Assembly: GCF_950023065.1 (NCBI RefSeq)
Contig: NC_088677.1
Span: 14,154,001 to 14,218,000 of the forward strand
From: Planococcus citri
Taxonomy: Eukaryota > Arthropoda > Insecta > Hemiptera > Pseudococcidae
Length of the DNA: 64,000 nucleotides
Direction of reading: 5' to 3'
Below the pieces are notes generated by a model. That model saw nothing but the letters and a program-made list of their open reading frames with translations, made no database searches and was not told the DNA's origin. Shown here piece by piece: positions 22,837 through 34,147 of the stretch. The first letter of the stretch is position 1. Every line of letters begins with the position of its first letter. The position numbers and the translations under genes are program-made.

Positions 22837-23955
22837 CAGGGGCGGATGGGCCATAAGGGGAACCGGGGAAAATCCCGGTAAAAATTGGATTTCGGTGCCA
22901 ATTTTTACGCTGATTTTGACTCGAATTCGGCGCCGCAGCAGCGCCGAAAGTGTACAAACATTATTTTTTACTTCTTGAAACACAAATTTTTGAAAGCTTT
23001 TGCCCTCGCTTCGCTCGGGCTTGTTTTATTTTGTTTTTCAGCATCAAGATGAAAATTTCTCCCAAAAAATCAAGTTCTAAAGTCGAAAAATAAACTCTTC
23101 ATCCTCACATTGAAAAAACATCGTTTTTATGACTCTCCTCGAAATACAAATTTGCAAGAGCTTTCGTCCTCGCTCGAGCTTGTTCTGTTTCCTTTTTCAA
23201 AATCAACTTCCTAAAAAAACATCATTGTATTTCTAAAATTTAAAAAACCAAAAAATAAACTACTTACTTGCATTTAAAAAACCTCGTTTTTAGGCATCTC
23301 GAAATGAAAATGTTCAAAAGCTTTCGCCCTCGCTTCGCTCGGTCCAATTTGTATTTCTTTCGAAAGTAGGACCCAAGGTGATATCCGCTCCAAAGTTTGC
23401 CGGTTCAGTAACGAAAATAACATTTTTTTACACCTTTCAAGTTGGGATTTTCCAAAATTTTTGCCCTCGCTCCGCTCTGGCAAAATGTTCACCGTTTCAT
23501 ACCCATTTTATTCAACTTATTCGACTCAATTAGGTGCAAGTACATCTTTTTTTAGTTATTAAACTCTAAATTTTTCAAAATTTTGTTTATCCTTTTACGA
23601 ATACATACATACTTAGGTTGATTTAATTCAGCATACAAATTCTAATTTAATTTAGTAAATAAATCTAATACACTCATTTCAATTTCGTCAAATTGTTCAA
23701 TTTAAAAAAACAATCAGCAACTTTTTCGTTTTTTCCCATCAAAAGTTGACGAATTTGTAATTTTTTGCCCCCCTCAAAATGACAACATTGGCTAAAATAT
23801 GCAAGGTAAAATAATTCAAAAAAAAAAAAAAATACATGATCTTTTTTCTTTGTCACAATCCCCCCCCTTCCCCCAATCTTCGCCCCAAAAAACCTGGCGT
23901 CGCATCAGCACCGGCGCCAAATCCCAGTAACTTTAAAGTGCCCCATCCACCCCTG
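22837..23955. mobile_element. hAT-like non-autonomous element with 8-bp target duplication
   Basis: The ends are CAGGGGCGGATGGG and CCCATCCACCCCTG. The 8-mer AGTATGTT flanks it on both sides (22829-22836 and 23956-23963). The related MARF1-like copy B at about 37830-37840 has a single uninterrupted AGTATGTT, i.e. the empty site. The interior holds four degenerate units of about 160 bp, each with a GCCCTCGCTTCGCTCGG-like core (near 23003, 23166, 23327 and 23465). There is no transposase ORF. Confidence 0.88.
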
Positions 23956-24066
23956 AGTATGTTTTTTTATTTCTTGTAATTACTTTTTCTTGATTTTTTT
24001 CTTAAATTTCAGTCACAAAATAGCAATCCTGTAGAGGTTTTAATGACCAACTTAACGATAGGATAT

Positions 24067-24844
24067 CGCACCTCGGGAGTAATAAGGTCACATCTAAAAA
24101 AGTGAAGTTTTACAGGAGAGTGATTTTCTTTTTTTTAAAAAACTTGATTCATTATTTTTATCAACTTATAATTAATTGTGAGGAATGAATAGCACCTCAT
24201 TTTAAAGATCTGGTATCCTACCTTCATTTAGCATAAGAACACTTTGAAAAATAAAATCTTAAAGAGGAAATATTTCAATGTTTGGAAAACATTTTGAGTT
24301 ATAACCTTTCATTAAAGTTGATGTGGAGGCGAAAGGAAGCGTCCAAAAAAAATTTCCATGATCTCAAAGTTGTAGAGAATTAAATTTCCAATCGACGTAA
24401 TGTCGTTAGTTTTTTTTTAGAGTGCTTAGTTTTTGAGTTTTTCTCAAAAAACTAAAATTTCATGATATGTGCAAATTCATTTTTCTGAAAAGTTATCAAT
24501 TTTTAAAAAAATTTCCATTTGGTACAAACCAATAAAAAATGCACTCCTTGTGACTATTTCTAACTGACAAACATTCAAAACAATCAAAACTATTTGTTAA
24601 CACTTTGTACATACAAAATTTGCTCAAAAAAGGTGGAGTATTCTGAGATGTACCCTTATAACTCCAAACAACTTGCAATGTTGTTGAGATTTTGAGTTAG
24701 GCCATTTGCGTTTTTCACAAGATCTAGATAATGTACCCAACTCAAAGTGTAATTTTTGGTTGAGGGGGGTCAAATAGACCCCAAAAATGTAAAAACATCA
24801 AAATCAATTTTTTTGAGATGTGACCTTATTACTCCCGAGATGCG
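24067..24844. mobile_element. TIR element inserted in a MARF1-like RRM exon
   Basis: The ends are CGCACCTCGGGAGTAATAAG and the near-perfect complement closing in CTCCCGAGATGCG; the inverted repeat is about 34 bp. The flanks are GGATAT on the left and ATATAACCC on the right. Copy B has the unbroken GGATATGACCC, so the insertion site is defined. Because the borders are palindromic the duplication may be TA or ATAT, so the superfamily stays open (Tc1/mariner if TA). It has no transposase ORF. Confidence 0.85.
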
Positions 24845-25339
24845 ATATAACCCTGCGAAAATTCGCAACAAGATCAAACGTCTTTCGGAAAACTGCTATG
24901 GTCGTATTGGAATTCTTACCCATCTAACTACTTATGTATTACCATACGTTTTCCATCGATGGAATTCGCTAGTAGGTATAAGTTTCGAAAAAAATAAAAC
25001 TATAAAATATCAAAGTCATATTCTGTAGGATATGTGGGATTGAATAATCATTGGTTATTTAGAATTTTTTTTGCATTGATAGCAGCTATCGGGTTTTGTT
25101 ACGCGTGTTTCGAAAATATGTATGTTATGAAGGTCAAGTACGGGGTGGGTCAATTTTTTATGTTTTTCTGAATATTGTCTCCGTGTAATAAGAAATAACT
25201 TGTGTATATTTTACAAGCATGGACGTGAAAATTTGAGTGACTCACTCACTGTTAGGTAAAGTTGTAAATGTAATATTCAAAATTACGCACCATTTCAAAC
25301 CTTTGAAGGGAAAAAAAGAACGAAATTACGATGATAAAA

Positions 25340-26622
25340 GCAACGATGTTTTTACAAGACAAAAATTAATCCAACGTCTTTTTTCAAGTTTTATTCTTTT
25401 GAATTCTCATGGATTTTATTTTCCAAATTTGTAGCCAATTTTCAAAGAATTTTTGTTTTTTTTTGTGTAAATTTTTGTGAAGTTTTCGAAATTTTAGATT
25501 TCCGAATAAATCAGTTTTTTGTTATTCCTGAAAACTGCGAAAATGGACTTAGCCCCTTTCTGTTCTCACCGATTCATTTATGGAATTCTTTTTACAAATC
25601 ATTGTTCACTTATTATTACTCAACACTCGAATAATTTTTTTTTCGTCAAATCCTCGCTCATGTCAACATTTCTGCTATTTTGCGATTTGATTTTTTGATA
25701 AGATTTTGAATAAAAGATTAAATTTCGTTCCTCCCAGTTTACATAGACTTCCCCCTCTTCTTTCAATTTTGCAATTTTGTCAGTGGTTTCCATTATGTTT
25801 CCGGAATCCAATTTTTTTTCATGCTTTCTTTTTGCATTTTGATCTACGAATATAGTTCACTTTCGAAATGTTGATAATTATCTGTTTTGAGCTTTTGCTA
25901 GTTTTTTTTTCAAACTGGTTTTTATTCGAATTTCGATGTTATTTTCTGTGCTTTTTGAAAAAACTGCTGTTGAAATTTTCGTTGAGTTTTGTTTTGTTTT
26001 TTCGTCATTTTTGGGTAATTTTTTCTGAAGATTTTGGGTCGAAAAATACCATATTGAGAACGCGTTTTAAAAATTGCATCCAAAAATTTAGGCTGCACAA
26101 CCAGACTCAACAGCAGTAAAGTATAAGGAAACGAACACGAAAAAAAAATGCAGTGATTGGAATTTTTGAGGAACGGCGCAGATTTGAGGTCAACTGCAGT
26201 CAAAGTCGAAGGAACAAGTTACACTGCAAGGAATACGCGCGCTTTTGACGCAATCGCACGTACTCGCAACTGCGATGACTTTTTATTTTTTGAATTAGTC
26301 AGAAATGGAATACGCGATAGTGTAGTTGTACAAATAAAAAATTCCCAAAAAAGGATCCATTTTTTCATCACCCGAATGCTTTGATTTTTGCCAAAAACTG
26401 ACAAATCTTACATCTGGCTTCTGGCAACAGCGCTTCACTTCAACCAACCGTTCGAGGATATCGGCGCCAGTCAGTCGCCGAACAATCCTTCACTGCTAAC
26501 TCGAAAGTCGAATTGCTAGAATAATTCTTGGAAACGTTAGCGTGTGTTGGATGGAAATTATTGTTATCGACACAGCTGTTATGATACCAACTAAATGTTT
26601 TATCAGTGCTCGTAATTTAACA
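25340..26622. other. Gene-free stretch
   Basis: T-rich DNA up to about 26150, then a more balanced, unique-looking segment at 26400-26620. No supported coding sequence or splice-consistent exon was seen. Confidence 0.35.
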
Positions 26623-26708
26623 CGTAATCGTTGACATGGCGGCTGACAGCCGCCAGCCTGAATTTTTTTGAAGACATGGCGGCTAGAGCCGCCATGTCAA
26701 CGATTACG
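26623..26708. mobile_element. Palindromic micro-element with nested GGCGGC hairpins
   Basis: CGTAATCGTTGACATGGCGG opens and its exact complement closes an 86-bp inverted repeat. Inside, GGCGGCTGACAGCCGCC and GGCGGCTAGAGCCGCC are smaller palindromes. It is GC-rich in an AT-rich surround. It may be a MITE or a structured RNA or recombination site; the sequence alone does not decide. Confidence 0.6.
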
Positions 26709-27415
26709 GGACTTAAGTTTAAGTCAACTTTTAAGTGTTGAAAAAAGAGATCATCTGTAAAATTTCGAAAAATTTGATACATACTGCTTTAAAGGGTATT
26801 CCCGGTTAAGATAGGTGAAATGGCCCTATGATGGATTATTGTTGGGTACCTCCAATAAAAATTTTCGACCGGAATTTCCGCCCCCCAACCCACCCCTCTT
26901 GGTCAGTATAGCCAAAAAAACGCGTTTTTAGCGCGAAAAATTCGGTATCCATGAGTAGGGGGGGGATTCTGGTACCACACGGAATGTGTAGGGGAACAGT
27001 GGACATATCGACATGCTTTTTTTCAAAATTTTGTATCGTAGTGGTGGGGGTAAAATTGACAAAAGAAAACTTTGAAGCGCCACAGCTCCGAACTGAAGGG
27101 TACTACACAAAAGCAGTTTTCGCCAAAATGTGTCTTTTTACAAGTACTATCTTCCTACTAATCCATGAAATTGAAATTTTGCCTGCAAAAGGCTCATATT
27201 GGCAAAAAAATCTGAAAAATACGCGTTTTTCGCGTTTTTTTGCAAAATTATGCGAAATATGTGAAAAATGTAGGGAACAAAAAATGTTGAGCGTCGAATT
27301 TCATCCTAGAAAACGTGTTCATAAGTGTTCCGGTATCTGAAATTGAAAGAAAAATGTAGGTTAGCTTAAGGAAATTGATTTTACAACATGAGTGATGCCT
27401 ACTTATACATTAATC

Positions 27416-30400
27416 CAGGCCCGTAGCCAGAATCTGGCTGTAGCTGGGGCGAAGGAACTATTAGCTGGGGCAGCACTTTTTGAGGCTCAAACATCTATGA
27501 AACATACCCCTTTTAACCCCCCCCCCCCCCTTCAAACATCTGTTATTTCAAAACAACTTTTTGAAAAGAAATGAACAAAATGAGTGTGTATTTCAGAAAA
27601 AGATTATACATAATGCATAATGCTGCGTTTGAGGCTAATACACAGCTGTAATTGGCGCAATTTACTGTGAAAATCTCGTAGTACATAATTCTTCAGCAGT
27701 GACTGTTTCTGTTTTAATTTTTTCATAAGGTAAAATAGTCAAATTTGACTCACGTCCAAACAACATTGAAAAAATATGCTTATCATTCAAATTTTTAAAG
27801 AAATGTTAAGCCAAAAAACGCGCTTTTCACCTGAAAAAACTTTACTTCTCAAAACAAACTTTTGCCCTCGCTCAGGACTCGTACTTGATCACATTTTTTG
27901 GTTTCTCAAAATATTTTTTTTTTAATTTCAAAAATTCAATTTTTGTATCTATCTTGATGAGAAAAAAATGCTACCTAGTAATATTCATAAGTGAATAATC
28001 TGAGAAAGTTAACCTATACTTGAACAATGAACATACACTTTTATCGCCAAAAATAGCTAAAAATCTCACCTTTTGTCAACATTTCCAAAAATAGCCTCAT
28101 TTCTTGCAAAAAATTGTTACTTTTTGGTAAAAGAATTCAAGAAGTATCCATTTCCCCTTCCTAAAAATTACCTAAAATATTCCGCTTTTTTGCTCAAAAA
28201 AAATGTCAATGACCAAGAAATTTCTCCCATTTTCAAACGAGGTTACGAAAAAAATAATCCTTTTTTTGGCCAATGATTGCCAAAAATTCGTGCTTTTCCT
28301 CAAAAATAGTCAATCTTGCTTCTTGCTTAAAATGGTCAAAATTCTCGGTTTTTCGCAAAAATTACAAAAATTTTCATTTTTTCCTAAAAAATGTCCATAA
28401 GTCTTCCCTATTGCTGAAAATTTTAGCCTTTTCGCAGTACAAAAGTCTCAATTTTTCACGTAAAACTGCCATAAATTGCACAAAGTGGAAATCTCACTTT
28501 TCGAAAAAAATTGCAAAAAGATGTACTGGATTTCTTATCTTCACAAATTACTCATTTTTACTTATAGAGCGGGCAAATAGCGGGTTTAAAAAGGAAAAAA
28601 TTGGCACATGAATTTTTTCTTCGGGAATGTGTTCAGATGAACCCCCTGAACTACCAAAAAAAACCCGCGCCTTCTACCCCTGGAGCTAACTTTTTTGGGG
28701 GGCTAAAACCGGTTTCGATTCACGTTTTTTTGCGATTTACTCGGAAAATATTAGGTTTACGATAAAATACCATGACAAAAAATGTTCCCCTTTAAATTCT
28801 CGACAATTTGATACTACGCTCGATACCCATATCTCAAAAGGGGTGTCTGAAAAAAGGGGTGGAAAGAGAAGGTGTTTCAAAAAAAGGCAGTTCAATAAAT
28901 TTATCAAAGTTACCACTTTATATCATTCGTTTTCGCTCAAAATTTTTTTACAATGTCTACTCACTCAACTATTAATTACACCACCATTGATTGGTCTTCA
29001 ATCCTCCCCGGGGGTTGGTGTGGGGTGCTTGATTTTTCAAGTAACACACAACTGAATCATATATTTGAAAAACGAATCTGGACATGCGATGTATCGAATA
29101 GTATGTTTTTGAGGTCGCTGAATACGAATACGAACTTATTTTTTGGGTCCAACCCCTCAAAGCCCCTCTGTGCCCCAAAAAGGGGGTTAAAATTTTGAAA
29201 AATCGTGAAAAGTCGAGTGATATATCGAATGGTATGTTTCCGAGGTCGCTGAGTACGAATATGAACTTACTTTTTGGGTCCCACCCCCCAATGTTCTTCT
29301 GTGCCCCATCAAGGGGGCTAAAATTTCAAAAAATCATCAAAAAGTCGAGTGATATATCAAATGGTATGTTTCCGAGGTCGCTGAGTACGAATATGAACTT
29401 ACTTTTTGGGTCCCACCCCCTAATGTCTCTATGTTCCCCAAAAAAGGATCAAATTTTGAAAAATCATGAAATGTCGTGTGATTCATCAAATCGTATGTTT
29501 TCGAGGTCGCTGAATACGAATATGAACTCATTTTCTGCTGAGAGTTCTTCAAAATCCATTTACGCCCTTCTAAAGAGGATAAAATTTTGAAAAGTCGCTG
29601 AAAATCATGTAATACGAGTATATCGAATAGTATGTTTTCAAGATTGCTGAACACAAATTTTTAGAATCCAAAGCACAATGGTTCTCCGTCCCAAAAAAGT
29701 TAACGACAAAACATGGTGTGATCTTTTTTTTTAAAGATTCTCACCATTATTTTAGAAATAATTCTGAAAATTCATCTCAAAAACACTAATTGGAGTAACT
29801 TTCGGAGGGAGGAGGGCCGAGGTAGAGGTATTACCAAGCGGGTATTATACCGGGATTGCTATTCAAAAAGTTTGAACGCTCATTTTGCAAAGAAAACATT
29901 TCACATCTCAAGATTTGTTTTTAAAACGTTCACTCACCTACCAGTTGTTGATTACTTTTTAACAGAAAATAAAATAGAACTGAGACTTTTACAGTTTTGT
30001 CGAATTTCGTCGAAATAAAATGTATAACCATCCAACTAATTTCTATTTGTAAATTTCGCTTAGGTATATGCCACTCGGATTATTAATTTTGGAAATTTTA
30101 ATGGAATTGATTATTTATATCGTTTTTTTTTTGTTGGAAAAACTCATAAATTGATAAAATATTTCAAAATAGAATCCCGAAACATACGATTTGATGAATC
30201 ACACGACATTTCATGATTTTTCAAAATTTGATCCTTTTTTGGAGAACATAGAGACATTAGGGGGTGGGACCCAAAAAGTAAGTTCATATTCGTACTCAGC
30301 GACCTCGGAAACATACCATTCGATATATCACTCGACTTTTCACGATTTTTCAAAATTTTAACCCTCTTTTTGGGGCACAGAGGGACTTTGAGGGGTTGGA

Positions 30401-31260
30401 CCCAAAAAATAAGTTCGTATTCGTATTCAGCGACCTCAAAAACATACTATACGACACATCGCCTGTCCAGATTCGTTTTTCAAATATATGATTCAGTTGT
30501 GTGTTACTTGAAAAATCAAGCACCCCACACCAACCCCCGGGGAGGATTGAAGACCAATGAATGGTGGTGTAATTAATAGTTGAGTGAGTAGACATTGTAA
30601 AAAAATTTTGAGCGAAAACGAATGATATAAAGTGGTAACTTTGATCAATTTATTGAACTGCCTTTTTTTGAAACACCTTCTCTTTCCACCCCTTTTTTCA
30701 GACACCCCTTTTGAGATATGGGTATCGAGCGTAGTATCAAATTGTCGAGAATTTAAAGGGGAACATTTTTTGTCATGGTATTTTTTATCGTAAACCTAAT
30801 ATTTTCCGAGTAAATCGCAAAAAACGTGAATCGAAACCGGTTTTAGCCCCCTAAAAAAGTTAGCTCCAGGGGTAGAAGGCGCGGGTTTTTTTTGGTAGTT
30901 CAGGGGGTTCATCTGAACACATTCCCGAAGAAAAAATTTATGTGCCAATTTTTTCCTTTTCGTCCTCGCTTTTTTACGTTATTTTCCTGCTCTATTAAAT
31001 TATCAAATTTTTGATTTTAAATTTAGTGAACTCATTGAGCGAGCCATCAAGCTATCAAATGCAAGAATGCAATTCATGCTGGTTTAGCCATTTCATGAAC
31101 GTGAAAATAATTTTACGTTGTTGAGTTGGGTTTTTGCACTTTCTGATTTTTTTTTCTGATGTTGCTGGTCGGGGCAAACGTGTTTTTTTTATGTTTTGGA
31201 TTTTGCTACCCGGGGCAAACAGCCTGCCCCGGCTAACCCTATACGCTGGCTACGGGCCTG
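27416..31260. mobile_element. hAT-like element, 3.85 kb, 8-bp target duplication
   Basis: The terminal inverted repeat is CAGGCCCGTAGCCAG at the left and CTGGCTACGGGCCTG at the right. Both ends are flanked by CATTAATC (27408-27415 and 31261-31268), an 8-bp duplication typical of hAT transposons. Subterminal GGGGC-rich motifs sit inside both ends. No transposase remains; the middle is occupied by a large foldback (28588-30961). Confidence 0.88.
28588..30961. repeat. Large inverted repeat (foldback) with 131-bp tandem units in its arms
   Basis: The left arm 28588-29503 and right arm 30178-30961 are inverted copies of high identity around a loop of about 670 bp. The inner part of each arm has tandem units containing GAGGTCGCTGA (29111, 29242, 29374, 29503; spacing about 131 bp). 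The left arm has one unit more than the right, so the axis shifts by 132 bp inside it. It has no gene; ORFs on the arms mirror each other. Confidence 0.85.
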
Positions 31261-31267
31261 CATTAAT

Positions 31268-31359
31268 CCAAGAGGACTGACATATGTTTAAACTGACACC
31301 ATTGTGGAAGCCTCCGGGTTACAACCCGGAGGTTTCCACAGTTATGTCAGTCCTCTTGG
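31268..31359. mobile_element. Palindromic micro-element, copy 1 (AAACCTCCGGG family)
   Basis: CCAAGAGGACTGACAT and its complement bound a 92-bp inverted repeat, with an inner hairpin GAAGCCTCCGGGTT / AACCCGGAGGTTTC. The same hairpin with GTCAG borders recurs at 34062-34120 and 35904-35969. Confidence 0.7.
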
Positions 31360-31948
31360 GGTAGTATTATGTGAAAAAGCTATTGGATGTCAGGAGGTCA
31401 CAACTTCTGCTGAAGTATCAAAAAATGTCCTATTTTTCGCCGCTATTCGAAAACAATAATTTCCAATTTTTGCTAAAATTGTGTGTGTGTTTTTAATACC
31501 TATTAAGCTTCCTTTATAGTGGCCGTGGAATTTTTCTACAGAAAAGACAAATGTGTACATTCAAATGGAAGCATTTATACTGGCTGTGGAATTTTATCAA
31601 TTTTCTATGGAAAAGTCAAAATTTTTCAACTTTTCCATAGAAAAGTGATGAATGAGATGAAGATTGAAAACTTTTTATTAAAGTGAATAATCATCAGAAT
31701 TTATAAGAAATGTTATTATTTTACTAGTTTAGAGGTTCAAAAGTACTTAAAATTGAGTTTGAAAAAATTCCACGATTTTCTGTAGAAATTTTCTATTGCC
31801 AGCTTATCGCCACTATAAAGGAAGCTTTACAATTTCCTGAAAACTGAAAATGATATAGCAATGAAAACCACATTTTTGCATCTTTTGAAATAATTCAAGA
31901 TTGATGTACGTTTCGAATTACAATCAATTTTTCACTGCTTTCGTCCTC

Positions 31949-33385
31949 CATAGTGGAGGCAAATTAGCATAATATTTGAATAAAAAAAACATTTTTGGCT
32001 ACCCAAGCTTTTATGATGAAAAATTGTCAGGTATGGTCCCCCGAATAATTCCTGAGAACTACCACCCCACAGACCCCCGGCTAATTTTTTTATGGGGGGT
32101 TGAACCCCCCAAAATTGGTTTTTTGCAGTTTTATCCTCAGGGGTTGATTTTACGTTAAAAATAGCTTTAGTTTTGTGTTCTACGTCAAATTTCCGATCTA
32201 TTGATATATCAACTGCCTTTCTGCCCCTAAGGGGGGTGGAGCTGGAACCATTCGAATGTGAGGGGTTTTCTAAAAAACTCCAAAATGCTATCGGCGCATA
32301 AGAGGGGTTAAATGACCGCCGAGAGCGTTCGGGTAGATACTAGCATGGAAGGTGGGTACTATCGAGAAACTATCACGTGAAAAATTTCAGATCCACACCA
32401 CCTCCCCTTTCTGGGGAACCCCCCTTTTCTGAAATTTCAATAGCACTTTTCTGAGTTCCATTTTGGCCGATTTTGAAAATTTTTCAGTATGTAATGTATA
32501 CTCTTGGTAGGTATCCCCACAAAAATTTTCAACCCCCTCCCCTCATATTTACCCCTCAAAACGGCGTAAAATGTGTCTTTGCGAGGTTTGGGGGTAAAAT
32601 GGGAATTTTGGGGAAAATAACTAGATATTAATAAGTAGGGTGTCGTTGTCTTATGATTCGATACCGCTGAGCACGAATATGACGTCAGATTTTTTGCTAC
32701 ACTCATCTAGCCCCTTCCAAAGCACTTAGACCCCTCAATTTTTACTATTGTTAAGAAACATAAAATAAGTTGAAAAACGCTATTTTGAGAGGTAAATATG
32801 AGGGGAGGGGGTTGAAAATTTTTGTGGGGATTCCTACCAAGGGTATACATTACATGCTGAAAAATATTCAAAATCGGTTGGAATGGGGCTGAGAAAAGTG
32901 CTATTGAAATTTCAGAAAAGGGGGGTTCCCCAAAAAGGGGAGGTGGTGTGGATCTGAAATTTTTCACGTGGTAGTTTCTCGATAGTACCCACCTTCCATG
33001 CTAGTATCAACCCGAACGCTCTCGGCGGCCATTTAACCCCTCTTATGCGCCGATAGCATTTTGGAGTTTTTTAGAAAACCCCTCACATTCGAATGGTTCC
33101 AGCTCCACCCCCCTCAGGGGCAGAAAGACAGTTGATATATCAATAGATCGGAAATTTGACGCAGAACACAAAACTAAAGCTATTTTTGACGTAAAATCAA
33201 CCCCTGAGAATAAAACTGCAAAAAACCAATTTTGGGGGGGTTCAACCCCCCATAAAATAATTAGCCGGGGGTCTGTGGGGTGGTAGTTCTCAGGAATTAT
33301 TCGTGGGACCACCCCTGACAATTTTTCATCATAAAAGCTTGGGTAGCCAAAAATGTTTTTTTCTTTTCTTATTTGCCTCCACTAC
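31949..33385. mobile_element. Foldback element, arms of about 0.6-0.65 kb
   Basis: The left arm (from about 31982, TTTTTGGCTACCCAAGC) and right arm (to about 33363) pair about an axis near 32672 with high identity. A short unpaired centre is at about 32600-32745. TAGTGGAGGCAAAT at 31951 and its complement at 33370-33383 may be the true ends. There is no transposase ORF. Confidence 0.8.
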
Positions 33386-34061
33386 CACCTCACATCGCTC
33401 GGGCTACAGCGTTTTCCGTTTCTTCTCTCTGACCAAAGTTGCAGGGTTGAAAAGTTGACTTATCACATCACTAAAATTGTGGATTTTGTTTTAAATTTGT
33501 TTTTGCGTTTTCAACTCGTTTAACGTAGTTTGAAACATGTTTTAAGCATTCACACTTTTCTATCATTTTATACATGTGTTACACAAAAGAGAAGAAAAAG
33601 TTTTGAACGGGAAAACTGTTTTTCATTATACACGCTACGAAAGTATAAGTTTTCCGCCCTCTGTGCATGCTACGAAAATGCTCTATGTTTACCTGGGCCG
33701 AAAATGAAATAAATTTCCAATCGACATAATGTCTTTAGTTTTTTTCTACGAGGTTCAGTTTTCGATATATTTGCAAAAGAAAGCATTCTCTTTTAAAAAA
33801 ATGAACTATGCAAAAAAGGTTTAACCAAAAACGGACATAATATTTGACTCGCCGAGCCGAAATTGTAATATACTCTTCTCTTCTCTTCTCTTCTCTTCAA
33901 CTCTGATGAATACTCCTTAATGTTTTCGTGATAGTTTTCTGATTCAATTTTTTCGTAATTTTCGAAAAAAATTTTCATATTTTTAAAATAATTTTGAAAA
34001 TATTTTCTAGACATTTTACGATCAGTTTAAATAATTTTCATTTACACTCTTCAGAGCCTGA
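33386..34061. other. Gene-free stretch with a TCTTC microsatellite
   Basis: A (TTCTC)n run is at about 33873-33898. Around 33715-33760 a sequence with TTTCCAATCGACATAATGTC resembles one inside the TIR element at about 24385, so shared repeat material is present. No gene was seen. Confidence 0.5.
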
Positions 34062-34120
34062 GCTGACATAACTGAGGAAACCTCCGCGTTGGACTCGGAG
34101 GTTTCCTCAGCGATGTCAGC
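34062..34120. mobile_element. Palindromic micro-element, copy 2
   Basis: GCTGACATAACTGAGGAAAC and the complement ending TTTCCTCAGCGATGTCAGC form a 59-bp hairpin around CCTCCGCGTTGGACTCGGAGG. It belongs to the same family as 31268-31359 and 35904-35969. Confidence 0.75.
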
Positions 34121-34147
34121 ATTTGCTTAAGTCAGCGCTCAAGGGCT

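Larger units (their letters stand above)
22640..25330 (+). pseudogene. Partial MARF1-like copy A, split by two transposons
   Basis: This segment is a diverged duplicate of 37660-38340. It carries the same block ending in GAGTGTGAAAC (about 22776), the exon start that encodes NPVEVLMTNLTIGY (24020-24066), and after an insertion the rest of the RRM-like exon (24849-24970; IRNKIKRLSENCYGR). It is interrupted by a hAT-like element (22837-23955) and a second TIR element (24067-24844). MARF1 (limkain b1) is a germline RNA-regulatory protein with NYN, RRM and LOTUS domains. Frame is not kept, so this is a dead fragment. Confidence 0.75.

Noticed and set aside
28843..30705. Mirror-image ORFs with repeated MFPRSLSTNMNLLFGSHP-like units as a repeat protein
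   Set aside because: They arise from the 131-bp tandem units in the foldback arms; stops and frame changes occur between units and no start or splice context supports them.
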